A stretch of 64,000 nt of DNA from Roseateles_B sp041913905 (GTDB taxonomy: Bacteria; Pseudomonadota; Gammaproteobacteria; Burkholderiales; Burkholderiaceae_C): the NCBI GenBank assembly GCA_041913905.1, contig JAYSEK010000001.1:1-64000 (forward strand), in the 5' to 3' direction. Position numbers and translations under genes: made by a program. The notes beneath the pieces were generated by a model. That model had not been told where the DNA came from and ran no database searches. It saw only the letters and a program-made list of their open reading frames with translations. Below, in pieces: positions 49,501-58,077 of this stretch; position 1 is the first letter of the stretch, and each line of letters starts with the position of its first letter.

Positions 49501-49726
49501 GGCGAGGCGCCTGCTTCCGCGAGGGCAGGCAAACAGTTGCGCTTGCCGGCCATCTTAGGGAGAGCCCCCGGATTCGATCCCGCCAATTGAGCGGTATTCA
49601 CCCGCCATCACGGCACGCACGGCAGCATGCGCCATGCGGTGTGACGGGCAGCCAAAAATCTAATGAATTGCTCGCAGTCTCATGTCCAATGCCTTGATTT
49701 AGAAGGCACAATGGCACGAGCATGCC
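49501..49726. promoter_or_regulatory. divergent control region between GT41 and dehydrogenase genes
   Basis: The 226-base gap separates the minus-strand GT41-exporter run from the plus-strand dehydrogenase-chrA run. The part at 49650-49715 is AT-rich and is the likely site of both promoters; no strong -35/-10 pair could be fixed by eye. Confidence 0.4.
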
Positions 49727-50734
49727 ATGAATATCATCATTCTCGACGACTATCAGGACGCTGTGCGCAAGCTGCGCTGCGCCAGCAAGCTGGACCCCTA
49801 CAACGCCAAGGTCTTCACCAACACGGTGAAGGGGATCGGGCAATTGTCCGTCCGCCTGCGGGATGCCGAGGTGCTGGTCCTGATCCGCGAGCGCACCCAT
49901 TTCCCGCGCCAGCTGCTGGAGAAGCTGCCCAAGCTCAAGCTGATCGCCCAGACCGGGCGCGTGGGGCCGCACATTGACATCGAAGCCTGCACGCGGCTGG
50001 GCATCGCCGTCGCAGAGGGCGTGGGCTCGCCCATCGCGCCGGCCGAGCTGACCTGGGCCCTGATCATGGCCTCCATGCGCCGGCTGCCGCAGTATGTCGG
50101 CAACCTCAAGCATGGCGCCTGGCAGCAGTCGGGCTTGAAGGCCGCCTCCATGCCGCCCAACTTCGGCATCGGCATGCTCTTGCGCGGCAAGACGCTGGGC
50201 ATCTGGGGCTACGGCAAGATCGGCCAGCTCGTGGCCGGCTACGGTCGGGCCTTCGGCATGCAGGTGCTGATCTGGGGCAGTGAGGGCAGCCGCGCCCGCG
50301 CGGTGGCGGACGGCTTTGCCGCCGCCGCGAGCCGCGAAGACTTCTTTGCCCATTGCGACGTGCTGAGCCTGCATCTGCGCCTGTGCGATGGCACGCGGGG
50401 CATGGTGACGCTGGACGATCTCAACCGCATGAAGCCCACGGCGCTGTTCGTCAACACCTCGCGTGCCGAACTGCTGAGCGAAGGCGCGCTGGTCTCCGCC
50501 CTCAACCGCGGCCGCCCCGGCATGGCCGCGATCGACGTGTTCGAGAGCGAGCCCATCCTGCAAGGCCACCCGCTGCTGCGGCTGGAGAACGCCGTCTGCA
50601 CGCCGCACATCGGCTACGTGGAGCAGGACAGCTACGAGCTCTATTTCGACGCCGCCTTCGACAACGTGCTGAACTTCGTCGCCGGCGAGCCGAGCAACAT
50701 CGTCAATCCCGACGCCCTCAAGGTGCTGCGCTGA
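49727..50734 (+). CDS. D-isomer-specific 2-hydroxyacid dehydrogenase family protein
   Basis: A 335-residue NAD-dependent dehydrogenase of the SerA/glyoxylate reductase family. The Rossmann motif is LGIWGYGKIGQLVAGYG; the catalytic Arg, Glu and His lie in FVNTSRAELL, IDVFESEP and CTPHIGYVE. No ACT domain is present, so it is the short type. The substrate is uncertain. Its stop overlaps the start of a chromate transporter gene (TGATG), an odd pairing that suggests a joint transcript. Confidence 0.87.
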   Translation: MNIIILDDYQDAVRKLRCASKLDPYNAKVFTNTVKGIGQLSVRLRDAEVLVLIRERTHFPRQLLEKLPKLKLIAQTGRVGPHIDIEACTRLGIAVAEGVGSPIAPAELTWALIMASMRRLPQYVGNLKHGAWQQSGLKAASMPPNFGIGMLLRGKTLGIWGYGKIGQLVAGYGRAFGMQVLIWGSEGSRARAVADGFAAAASREDFFAHCDVLSLHLRLCDGTRGMVTLDDLNRMKPTALFVNTSRAELLSEGALVSALNRGRPGMAAIDVFESEPILQGHPLLRLENAVCTPHIGYVEQDSYELYFDAAFDNVLNFVAGEPSNIVNPDALKVLR

Positions 50735-51303
50735 TGGAGTCCGTCCCGCCTGCAGCGCCGGCGGGTCCCTGGGCCCTGTTCCTGGCCTTCAACCGCCTGG
50801 CCCTGCAGGGCTTCGGCGGTGTGCTGGCGGTGGCCCAGCGGGAACTGGTCGAGCGCCTGGGCTGGCTGAGCAAGCAGGAGTTCGTCGAGATGCTGGCCGT
50901 GGCCCAGGTGATGCCCGGACCGAACGTGGTCAACATCTCCCTGATGATCGGCGACCGCTTTTTCGGCCTGCGCGGCGCCTTCGCCTCGCTGATGGGCATG
51001 TTCGCCCTGCCGTGCCTGATCGTGCTGGGCCTCAGCGCCCTGGCCGGCCAATGGCTGCACGAGCCCTGGGTGCAGGGCGCCTTGCGAGGCATGGGCGCGG
51101 TCTCGGCCGGGCTGATCCTGGCCACCGGCGTCAAGCTTCTGGGCACCTTGAAGAAGCACCCGCTGCAGCGGCCGGCAGCCTTGGCGTTTGCCGCGCTGGC
51201 CTTTCTGGCGATCGCCTTGCTGCGCTGGCCGCTGATCTGGATCGTGCTGGGCCTCGGCGGTTTGGGCATGGCCTGGGTCTATGTGCGGCTGGGCAAGACC
51301 TGA
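50734..51303 (+). CDS. chrA: chromate transporter, N-terminal-type short subunit
   Basis: A 189-residue membrane protein of the CHR family, equal to one half of a full ChrA. The signature FNRLALQGFGGVLAVAQREL and VAQVMPGPNVVNISLMIG motifs are present, with about six hydrophobic segments. Short CHR proteins work as pairs, and the second half is 40 bases downstream. They extrude chromate, possibly coupled to proton or sulfate gradients. The ATG overlaps the upstream stop by one base. Confidence 0.88.
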   Translation: MESVPPAAPAGPWALFLAFNRLALQGFGGVLAVAQRELVERLGWLSKQEFVEMLAVAQVMPGPNVVNISLMIGDRFFGLRGAFASLMGMFALPCLIVLGLSALAGQWLHEPWVQGALRGMGAVSAGLILATGVKLLGTLKKHPLQRPAALAFAALAFLAIALLRWPLIWIVLGLGGLGMAWVYVRLGKT

Positions 51304-51343
51304 CCCCAGCAAGACCTGACCCCACAAGAGCGCAAGATCGAGC

Positions 51344-51871
51344 ATGCTGCCGGACCTCTTCCTGCACTTCCTGGCCCTGTCGCTGCTGGCCATCGGCGGC
51401 GCCATCACCACCGCACCGGAGATGCACCGCTACCTGGTCGGCGAGCGCGGCTGGCTCAGCGACGAAACCTTCACCCAGTCCATCGCCCTGGCGCAGGCGG
51501 CGCCGGGACCCAACATCCTCTTCGTGGCAGTGCTCGGCTACCAGATTGCCGGCCTGCCCGGGGCGTTGGCGGCCATGAGCGGCATCATGCTGCCCTCCAC
51601 CACCCTGGTGCTGCTGGCCACCCGCTGGGCGCGGGCGCACCAGGATGACCGGCTGGTCCGCGCCTTCACGTTGGGCCTGCAACCCCTGACGCTGGGGCTG
51701 ATCATCGCCACCGGCTGGCTGCTGGCCGCGCCCTACCTGCAACAGCCCGAGCGGCGCCTGCCCACCTTGGCCCTGATCGCCGCGACCCTGGTAATTACCC
51801 TGAAAACCCGGCTGTCGGTGGTCTGGATGGTATTGCTGGGTGGCATCGTCGGCGCCCTCTTCATGCGCTGA
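51344..51871 (+). CDS. chrA: chromate transporter, C-terminal-type short subunit
   Basis: A 175-residue CHR-family membrane protein forming a pair with the upstream gene. It shows FLALSLLAIGGAITTAPEMH and IALAQAAPGPNILFVAVLG, the PGPN motif of the family, plus five to six transmembrane segments. Between the two genes the 13-mer AAGACCTGACCCC occurs twice (51295-51307 and 51311-51323), one copy overlapping the end of the first gene. Confidence 0.88.
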   Translation: MLPDLFLHFLALSLLAIGGAITTAPEMHRYLVGERGWLSDETFTQSIALAQAAPGPNILFVAVLGYQIAGLPGALAAMSGIMLPSTTLVLLATRWARAHQDDRLVRAFTLGLQPLTLGLIIATGWLLAAPYLQQPERRLPTLALIAATLVITLKTRLSVVWMVLLGGIVGALFMR

Positions 51872-51948
51872 CCCCCTTCAATATGGGGTGGCAACCGCAA
51901 AGGCGCTGGCGATACTGCCTCGTCTCGACAACCAACCCTGGACAACCC

Positions 51949-52503
51949 ATGAAGAAACTGGCTCTTGCCCTCGCCCTCATGGCTGCCGGTGCAGCCCAGG
52001 CCGCTCCGGTCCTGAACGCCGCCAACGGCCACTACTACGAGTACTTCGCCGACGCCGTCACAGCCGAGCAGGCCTTCACGCTGGCGGCCTCGCACAGCTA
52101 CCTGGGCATGACTGGCTACCTCGCCACCATCACCAGCAAGGACGAGAACACCTTCGTCGCCACCACGGCCCGTGGCCAGCTGGCCTGGATCGGCGGCTCG
52201 GACCATGGCGATGCCGTGAACCACTGGACCTGGCGCGTCGGCCCCGAAGCCGGCCAGGCCTTCACCTTCACCAGCTGGGCACCCGGCGAGCCGAACAACT
52301 GCTGCGGCGGTGAAGACTATGTGCACATCAACTGGGCCGGCTTCGGCCTGTGGAATGACCATGGCGGCCCGGCCAATGGCTGGCAGCGCAACGGCTACGT
52401 GGTCGAGTACAGCGGCAGCACCGTGCCGGAACCCGCGTCCCTGGCCCTGATCGGCCTGGGTCTGGGCGTGGCCGGCCTGGCTCGCCGCAACAAGAAGGCC
52501 TGA
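51949..52503 (+). CDS. PEP-CTERM protein with C-type lectin-like domain
   Basis: A 184-residue exported protein: signal peptide (KKLALALALMAAGAAQAAP), a C-type-lectin-like fold (GHYYEYFADAVTAEQAFTLAAS, YLATITSKDENTFV, WIGGSDHGDAVNHWTW, WAPGEPNN with the calcium/sugar loop, then DYVHINWAGFGLWND), and a C-terminal VPEPASLALIGLGLGVAGLA sorting signal with a basic tail. It is probably cut by exosortase and may bind an exopolysaccharide. The ATG at 51949 starts the signal peptide. A strong terminator follows. Confidence 0.88.
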   Translation: MKKLALALALMAAGAAQAAPVLNAANGHYYEYFADAVTAEQAFTLAASHSYLGMTGYLATITSKDENTFVATTARGQLAWIGGSDHGDAVNHWTWRVGPEAGQAFTFTSWAPGEPNNCCGGEDYVHINWAGFGLWNDHGGPANGWQRNGYVVEYSGSTVPEPASLALIGLGLGVAGLARRNKKA

Positions 52504-52548
52504 GCACAAGCTCAGCCTGCCGGGGGCGCTGCGGCGCTCCCGAACGTC

Positions 52549-52575
52549 AAACGGGCGCCCTGGGCGCCCGTTTTT
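52549..52575 (+). terminator. rho-independent terminator after the lectin PEP-CTERM gene
   Basis: A 9-bp GC-rich stem (ACGGGCGCC / GGCGCCCGT) with a 3-base loop is followed by five Ts. The preceding As make it usable from the converging upp transcript as well. Confidence 0.85.
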
Positions 52576-52608
52576 CATGGCCGGCCCTCTGCGGGCACGG
52601 TGAAGGCG

Positions 52609-53241
52609 TCAGCCTTCCTTGGTCCCGAAGATCTTGTCGCCGGCGTCGCCCAGGCCCGGGATGATGTAGCCGTTCTCGTTGAGGTGGCTGTCGATGGCCG
52701 CCGTCCAGCAGCGCACGTCCGGATGGGCCTGCGTCAACGCGGCCACGCCTTCCGGTGCTGCCACCAGCACCAGCGCGCGGATGTCCTTGCAGCCGCGGCG
52801 CTTGAGCAGGTCGATGGTGGCGATCATGGAGCCGGCCGTAGCCAGCATGGGGTCCACGACCAGGGCCGTGCGCTCCTCCAGGTGGCCGACGAACTTCTCG
52901 AAGTAGTGCACCGGCTGCAGGGTTTCGTGATCGCGGGCCAGGCCAACGACGCTGATCTTGGCATTCGGAATCATGTCCAGCACGCCGTCCAGCATGCCCA
53001 GGCCAGCGCGCAGGATGGGCACCACCGTGACCTTCTTGCCGGCGATCTGTTCGACCTCGGTCGGGCCGCTCCAGCAGTTCAGCGTGGTTTTCTCCAGCGG
53101 GAAGTCGGCGGTGGCCTCGTAGGCCAGCAGCCGGGCGACCTCGCCGGTCAGCTCGCGGAACTTCTTGGTGGAGATGTCGGCCTCGCGCATCAGGCCGATC
53201 TTGTGCTTGACCAGGGGGTGACGGACTTCAATGACAGCCAT
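52609..53241 (-). CDS. upp: uracil phosphoribosyltransferase
   Basis: A 210-residue pyrimidine salvage enzyme converting uracil and PRPP to UMP. It contains HPLVKHKIGLMREADISTKKFREL at the N-terminus, the ILRAGLGMLDGVLDMIPNA loop, the PRPP-binding LVVDPMLATAGSMIATIDLL, and the uracil-binding ENGYIIPGLGDAGDKIFGT at the C-terminus. Length is the family norm with the ATG at 53241; longer frames upstream are unconserved. Confidence 0.97.
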   Translation of the reverse strand: MAVIEVRHPLVKHKIGLMREADISTKKFRELTGEVARLLAYEATADFPLEKTTLNCWSGPTEVEQIAGKKVTVVPILRAGLGMLDGVLDMIPNAKISVVGLARDHETLQPVHYFEKFVGHLEERTALVVDPMLATAGSMIATIDLLKRRGCKDIRALVLVAAPEGVAALTQAHPDVRCWTAAIDSHLNENGYIIPGLGDAGDKIFGTKEG

Positions 53242-53278
53242 GGTGCTTGTGTTTCTCGTGAATCGTTGATGGGCGCGA

Positions 53279-54025
53279 TTATCGCGAGCCGAGCTGGCGC
53301 TGGCGCAGTGCTTCGTAGAGGCACACCCCTGCCGCGACCGAGACATTGAGGCTCTCCACCGCGCCCTGCATGGGGATGCGCACGAGTTCGTCGCAGGTCT
53401 TGGCGGTCAGCTGGCGCATGCCTTCGCCCTCGGCCCCCAGCACGAGGGCGACGGGCCCCTTGAGGTCCAGGTCGTAGATGGATTTCTCCGCCTGGTCCGA
53501 GGTGCCCACCACCCAGATGTAGCGTTCCTTGAGTTCGTTGAGGGTGCGGGCCAGGTTGGTGACCATCAGGTAGGGCACGGTCTCGGCTGCACCGCTGGCC
53601 ACCTTGGCCACCGTGGCGTTCAGTCCCACGGCATGGTCCTTGGGCGCCACCACGGCATGAGCGCCCGCGCCATCGGCCACGCGCAGGCAGGCGCCCAGGT
53701 TGTGCGGGTCGGTGACGCCGTCCAGCACCAGCACCAGCGGCGCGCCTTCCACGCCGTCCAGCACATCGTCCAGCGAATGCTGCTGCGCCACGGCCGTGCA
53801 GCGCGCCACCACGCCCTGGTGGCGGCTGTTGCCGGCCAGAGCCGCGAGGCGATCACCATCGCTCTCCACCAGCTTGGCGCCGGCCTCGCGGGCGCGTTCG
53901 AGGAACTGGCGCATGCGCTGGTCGCGCCGCGAACCCTCGAAGTGGATCTCGCTGATGGACTGGGGCGCGGTCTTCAGCCGCACGGTGACGGCATGGAAGC
54001 CGAAGAGGATGTGTTTGGCGCTCAT
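53279..54025 (-). CDS. rlmB: 23S rRNA (guanosine-2251-2'-O)-methyltransferase RlmB
   Basis: A 248-residue SPOUT (TrmH-family) methyltransferase. A small N-terminal RNA-binding domain (ILFGFHAVTVRLKTAPQSI) precedes the knotted catalytic domain: LVLDGVTDPHNLGACLRVADG, GPVALVLGAEGEGMRQLT, and IPMQGAVESLNVSVAAGVCLYE. It methylates G2251 in the peptidyl-transferase P loop. Family subtype is well supported. Confidence 0.94.
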   Translation of the reverse strand: MSAKHILFGFHAVTVRLKTAPQSISEIHFEGSRRDQRMRQFLERAREAGAKLVESDGDRLAALAGNSRHQGVVARCTAVAQQHSLDDVLDGVEGAPLVLVLDGVTDPHNLGACLRVADGAGAHAVVAPKDHAVGLNATVAKVASGAAETVPYLMVTNLARTLNELKERYIWVVGTSDQAEKSIYDLDLKGPVALVLGAEGEGMRQLTAKTCDELVRIPMQGAVESLNVSVAAGVCLYEALRQRQLGSR

Positions 54026-54050
54026 TCGCGCATTGTCGCCTGCCAGAGCC

Positions 54051-54779
54051 TCAGGCCGCTGCCTGCCAGAGCATCAGCGCACCGATCAGCACCGGCTGGT
54101 GCAGCATGTAGTAGCTCAGGCTCCAGCGGCCCAGCAGCGCCAGGCTGCCGCGAAGGGGGCCGGACCGCGTCGGCAGCGCTAGGCGCGGGGCCAGCCATCG
54201 CGCCAGGGCCGCACCCAGCAGCATCATGCCCAGCCAGGGCAGCACCGGGACGTAGTCCTCGGTCACCGGCTTGTGGGTAACCAGGCCCACCCAGTTGGTC
54301 CAGCGCCTGTCGAAGAAGGGGTGCTGAACGAAGGACGGCAGCAGCAGGCAGCCCAGCGCCAGCGCCAGCAGCGCGCCCTGCCCCAGCCGCGGCAGCATCC
54401 AGCGCAGCAGGATCAGCATCAGCGCCATGCCATGCAGGACGCCGAAGCTGATGAAGGAGCGCGGGAACATGAGCCAGGAGCCCAGGCTCACCAGCAGCGC
54501 GCAGCCCGCGATCTGCAGCCAGCGCTTCCAGAACCGCGGCCAGCCCTGCCCCTGGGCCACCGCCACGGCCTGCCCCATGCCGGCGCAGAGCAGGAAGAGA
54601 CTGACGATGCAGCTGCGCTGCCAGGTCCACAGCGGGTCCGCATAGAAGTCGGCCCGGAAGAAGCCGAAGTGCTGGAGGTCGAAGCTGAAATGGAATGCGG
54701 TCATCCAGACCATGGCCAGGCCGCGCAGGGCATCGAGGCGGTCGTCGCGGGCGGCGGTGGGCAGCGGGTTTTGGCTCAT
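54051..54779 (-). CDS. DUF1624/heparan-alpha-glucosaminide acetyltransferase-like membrane protein
   Basis: A 242-residue polytopic membrane protein with about seven transmembrane segments. The N-terminal RLDALRGLAMVWMTAFHFSFDLQHFG is the hallmark of the acyltransferase-3/DUF1624 group, with the putative catalytic His in AFHFSFDL. The family includes transmembrane acyltransferases acting on sugars. The acceptor here is unknown. Longer open frames upstream of the ATG at 54779 overlap the divergent protease gene. Confidence 0.8.
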   Translation of the reverse strand: MSQNPLPTAARDDRLDALRGLAMVWMTAFHFSFDLQHFGFFRADFYADPLWTWQRSCIVSLFLLCAGMGQAVAVAQGQGWPRFWKRWLQIAGCALLVSLGSWLMFPRSFISFGVLHGMALMLILLRWMLPRLGQGALLALALGCLLLPSFVQHPFFDRRWTNWVGLVTHKPVTEDYVPVLPWLGMMLLGAALARWLAPRLALPTRSGPLRGSLALLGRWSLSYYMLHQPVLIGALMLWQAAA

Positions 54780-54885
54780 GAAGGGCGGAGGCAGCAAGGG
54801 GCGCAGTCTAAGTCTTGAATAATGAAAGCCTGCTCTCATTCTCCAAGCTGAACGCGCCGTCCCACGCCAAGACTTCAAGCCAAGA

Positions 54886-55980
54886 ATGCCCGCCCTGCCT
54901 CGCCCCCACACCCGGACCGCCTTGCTGGCGGCGACACTCCTCGCCAGCCTGCTGTGGATGCCGTCGGCGCAAGCCCAGCCCCGCCCCATCACGCCGCGTG
55001 GCCCGCTGGACGCCGTCGAGCAGAACAACATCGGCGTCTTCAAGCGGGTGTCCCCCTCGGTGGTGCACATCACCACCCTGGACGTGCAGCGCGACTTCTT
55101 TTCCCTCAACGTCGAACAAGTGCCGCGCGGCACCGGCACCGGCTTCATCTGGGACGAGCAGGGCCACATCGTCACCAACTTCCATGTGATCCAGGGCGGT
55201 GACGCCGCGCGTGTCACGCTGGCCGACCAGAGCAGCTTCAACGCCCGGCTTGTGGGCGCCTTCCCCGACCGCGACCTGGCCGTGCTGCGCATTGACGCTC
55301 CCCGCGACAAGCTCCAGCCCATCCCCGTGGGCACCAGCCGCGATCTGCTCGTGGGCCAGGGCGTCTATGCCATCGGCAATCCCTTCGGCCTGGACCAGAC
55401 GCTCACCCGCGGCATCGTCTCCGCGCTCAACCGCGAGATCGAGTCCGTGAACCGGCGCGCCATCCGCGGCGTGATCCAGACGGATGCCGCGATCAACCCC
55501 GGCAACTCCGGCGGCCCGCTGCTGGATTCCGCCGGCCGCCTGATCGGCGTCAACACGCAGATCTACAGCCCCAGCGGGGCCAGCGCCGGCATCGGCTTTG
55601 CCATTCCGGTGGACGAGGTCAATCGCGTCGTGCCCAAGCTGATCAAGGACGGCCGCTTCATTCGCCCGGCCATCGGCGTCACGGCAGGCTCCCCGCAGCT
55701 GCACCAGGCGCTGCGCCTGCCCAAGGGGGTGGCCATCATCGGCGTCGGGCCGCGCAGCCCCGCCGCGGAGGCTGGCCTGCAGGCCTTCTACCGCGGTCGC
55801 GACGGTCGCATCGTCCAGGGTGATGTGATCACCGCCATCAACGACGAGGCCATCAGCGACCTCGACGACATGCTGTCCGTCCTGGAAAAACGCCAGGTGG
55901 GCGAGCGGGTGAGCCTCACGGTCTGGAACAAGGGCAAGACGCGCAAGCAGAGCGTGGTGCTGGGGGCGTCGAGCGACTGA
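54886..55980 (+). CDS. HtrA/DegP-like periplasmic serine protease
   Basis: A 364-residue trypsin-type protease with a signal peptide (ALLAATLLASLLWMPSAQAQ). The catalytic triad is His in VTNFHVIQGG, Asp in PDRDLAVLRID and Ser in NPGNSGGPLLD. One PDZ domain follows (residues about 265-360; RSPAAEAGLQAF, GDVITAINDEAI). The single PDZ domain fits DegS-like or short HtrA proteins, but with a cleavable signal rather than an anchor. Expected role: periplasmic protein quality control. Confidence 0.92.
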   Translation: MPALPRPHTRTALLAATLLASLLWMPSAQAQPRPITPRGPLDAVEQNNIGVFKRVSPSVVHITTLDVQRDFFSLNVEQVPRGTGTGFIWDEQGHIVTNFHVIQGGDAARVTLADQSSFNARLVGAFPDRDLAVLRIDAPRDKLQPIPVGTSRDLLVGQGVYAIGNPFGLDQTLTRGIVSALNREIESVNRRAIRGVIQTDAAINPGNSGGPLLDSAGRLIGVNTQIYSPSGASAGIGFAIPVDEVNRVVPKLIKDGRFIRPAIGVTAGSPQLHQALRLPKGVAIIGVGPRSPAAEAGLQAFYRGRDGRIVQGDVITAINDEAISDLDDMLSVLEKRQVGERVSLTVWNKGKTRKQSVVLGASSD

Positions 55981-56010
55981 CGAGGAGTGCAGCCGCAGCC
56001 GGGACCGCCT

Positions 56011-56841
56011 TCACTCCAGGTTCAGCCGCAGGCCCGCCAGCAGGCGCCAGTCCGACTGCCGGTAGGCCGGCTGGGACACCGCCAGCAGCCGGCCGGAGTC
56101 CAGCCGTACGGCCTCGGGCGCGCCGGCGCGGCTGCGCAGGCCTTCCCATTGCCATCCCAGCCAGGGCTGCCAAGTGCCGGGCTGTGGGGCGGGGCTGGCC
56201 CTCCAGCCCAAGGTCGCGCCCGTCCAGCGGCCTTCACCGATGCGCACGGTTTGCGAGCCGAAGGGGTCGCCTCGGAGTGCGAGACGCGCGGGCGCGCCGC
56301 TGTCCAGCCAGCCGTCCCAAGTGCCGGACCATCCGCCCGGCAAGGCATGCCGCCACCGCGCGCCCAGGCCCAGCCGCCAGCGCTCCCGCCGTTCCTCGTA
56401 CCCCGCCACGGGACCGACCGACGCCAGCTCACGGGTGGCACGGGGCTCCCATCCCAGCCGGCTGCCCAGGGCCCAGGCGCTGTCCCCCAGCTCATGCCAG
56501 ACCTGCAACGAAAGGCGCTGCGATTGCACCTGGCTGCGCGTGTTCAAGGGCGCGCCGGTGGAGCTGCGCCCCTGGTAGTCGCGCGTGCCGGACTCGGCCT
56601 CCAGCCGCGCCACCCACTCCAGGCCTGCGCAGGAGGCGCTCATGGCCAGGGCGCCGGCCCGCAGGGTGCCTCGCTCCGTGAGCAGGCGTTCGCCCGAGCC
56701 GCCTTCCTCATGCCAGCGGCTGACCTGAGCGCCGAGGCCCAGGTCCAGTTGCGTCGGCACGCAGGCGGCCCGCCCCGGCAGGGCCTGGGTGGCAAGACCT
56801 GCCCCCATCAGCAGCCACAGACCGGGTCGCAGGGAACTCAT
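56011..56841 (-). CDS. putative outer membrane beta-barrel protein, no known family
   Basis: A 276-residue exported protein. A signal peptide (GLWLLMGAGLATQALPGRAAC) is followed by alternating polar and hydrophobic strands rich in Trp, Arg and Gly, with many short turns such as GSGE, AGYEER and GGWSGTW. It ends LAGLRLNLE, close to an outer membrane barrel C-terminal strand. No family recognised. It overlaps the upstream lipoprotein gene by 4 bases (ATGA), so the two are coupled and may form one surface complex. Confidence 0.65.
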   Translation of the reverse strand: MSSLRPGLWLLMGAGLATQALPGRAACVPTQLDLGLGAQVSRWHEEGGSGERLLTERGTLRAGALAMSASCAGLEWVARLEAESGTRDYQGRSSTGAPLNTRSQVQSQRLSLQVWHELGDSAWALGSRLGWEPRATRELASVGPVAGYEERRERWRLGLGARWRHALPGGWSGTWDGWLDSGAPARLALRGDPFGSQTVRIGEGRWTGATLGWRASPAPQPGTWQPWLGWQWEGLRSRAGAPEAVRLDSGRLLAVSQPAYRQSDWRLLAGLRLNLE

Positions 56842-57869
56842 CCGCGCAGGTCGGCCCAGTTCTTCACCGTGCTGGTCTCGAAGACGTTGTCACCGTTGGC
56901 GTCCAATTCCACCAGGGCCTTGCCGTCGCTCTGCGCGGTGATGCGCACCTGGCTGCCATTGCCGCCCTTGACCAGGACCTGGCCGCTGCCGGGATAGGCA
57001 CGGCTGGACTCCTGCACCAAGGCGACCGGCGTGGAGACCGTGATCTCCTTGGCTTCCAGAGCCGTGCTGCTCAGCTTGCCACTGAAGGTCAGCGTCGACC
57101 GGTAGCCAAAGCCGGATGGAACGGTGCTCACGCTGAGGTTGTAGCCGGTCAGCGTGGATTGAACGGTGGTGCCGGCCATCGTGCTGCTGGTGACGAAGGA
57201 AGGAATGCTCATCGTCACCGAAGCCGAGTTGGTGCTGGTGACAGCGACGGTCATCTGGAACTCGCCCTGCCCGGTCTGCGAGCCGGCTGGAGAAGTCACC
57301 CGCAGGCCGTTCAGCTTGACCCCGAGCGTGGCGCTGAATTGCGAGGAGCCGTAGTTGCCCGTGGCTGCCTTCACCGCGTATTCCATGCTGCCGTCCATGG
57401 TCACGCCGGACTCACGGCAGGACTGGGCCTTCAGCGACATGCTGTCACCCGCGTCCAGGTTCTGGTTGCTGTTGGCATCGTTGACCGTGACCTCGATGCT
57501 GCCGCCTTGGTTGCAGGACTGCACCACCGTCGTGGTGGCGCCGAGCACCACGGCCCCACCGCTCTGCGCAAAGCGTGCCGCCAGGCGCAAGGCCTCTCCG
57601 CGCGCCAGTTGCAGCGGCTGAGGCAGGGTCTGGGCGTCCGCGCCCAGCACGTTGCCGGCACCGGCATCCATCAGATAAGACCCACTGCTCACAGCCTGCA
57701 CAGCCACGTTCTGGTAGTTGTTGCTGGTGATGGTCAGCGGGCCGTTGCTGGCCGGCGGCTCGATGACCATACCGCCACTGCCACCGCCGCCACCGCCGCC
57801 GCAGGCAGCCAGCATCAGGGACGTCGTCAGGACGGACAGGCAACTGGGCAGGAAACGTTGGGCCTTCAC
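56838..57869 (-). CDS. putative lipoprotein with poly-Gly linker
   Basis: A 343-residue protein starting at a GTG with GGGAG 7 bases before it. The signal peptide ends in a lipobox (LMLAAC) followed by seven Gly residues, a flexible tether seen in many betaproteobacterial surface lipoproteins. The body is rich in Ser, Thr and Val, suggesting beta-sandwich structure, and contains two acidic loops resembling calcium sites (NDANSNQNLDAGD and DANGDNVFETS). No family is recognised. It is coupled to a putative beta-barrel gene. Confidence 0.75.
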   Translation of the reverse strand: MKAQRFLPSCLSVLTTSLMLAACGGGGGGGSGGMVIEPPASNGPLTITSNNYQNVAVQAVSSGSYLMDAGAGNVLGADAQTLPQPLQLARGEALRLAARFAQSGGAVVLGATTTVVQSCNQGGSIEVTVNDANSNQNLDAGDSMSLKAQSCRESGVTMDGSMEYAVKAATGNYGSSQFSATLGVKLNGLRVTSPAGSQTGQGEFQMTVAVTSTNSASVTMSIPSFVTSSTMAGTTVQSTLTGYNLSVSTVPSGFGYRSTLTFSGKLSSTALEAKEITVSTPVALVQESSRAYPGSGQVLVKGGNGSQVRITAQSDGKALVELDANGDNVFETSTVKNWADLRG

Positions 57870-57932
57870 GGAAATCTCCCTGGGTCTATGGTTGGACGCT
57901 TGATGAACTCACATGCAAACGGGGGGCAGTGT

Positions 57933-57969
57933 ATGCGTCCGGCCGGCCACCGCCATGCCTCGGACGCAT
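57933..57969. repeat. 9-bp inverted repeat upstream of the lipoprotein gene
   Basis: ATGCGTCCG at 57933-57941 and CGGACGCAT at 57961-57969 are exact complements separated by 19 bases. They lie 64 bases upstream of the GTG start in a 208-base gap, where they could serve as an operator for the lipoprotein and barrel pair. Confidence 0.4.
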
Positions 57970-58077
57970 CCCCCAGATTGGGGCCTTGCGGGAACCTACC
58001 GCGGCTGGTGAGTGCATCGCCGGTGCTGAGGACCAGCAGCTTCGAGACCTTCACCCTCCCGAGCCCGTCCCTTCAGC

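Noticed and set aside
49712..49726. Possible sigma-54 element just before the dehydrogenase gene
   Set aside because: It begins TGGCAC, but the spacing from GG to GC is 9 rather than 10 bases, and it touches the start codon.
51295..51323. Duplicated AAGACCTGACCCC between the chrA halves as a mobile repeat
   Set aside because: There are only two short copies, one inside coding sequence. Similar words occur by chance in this GC-rich genome, for example near 30940.
51883..51948. Sigma-54 promoter for the lectin PEP-CTERM gene
   Set aside because: Two TGGC words occur, but neither has GC at the required distance.
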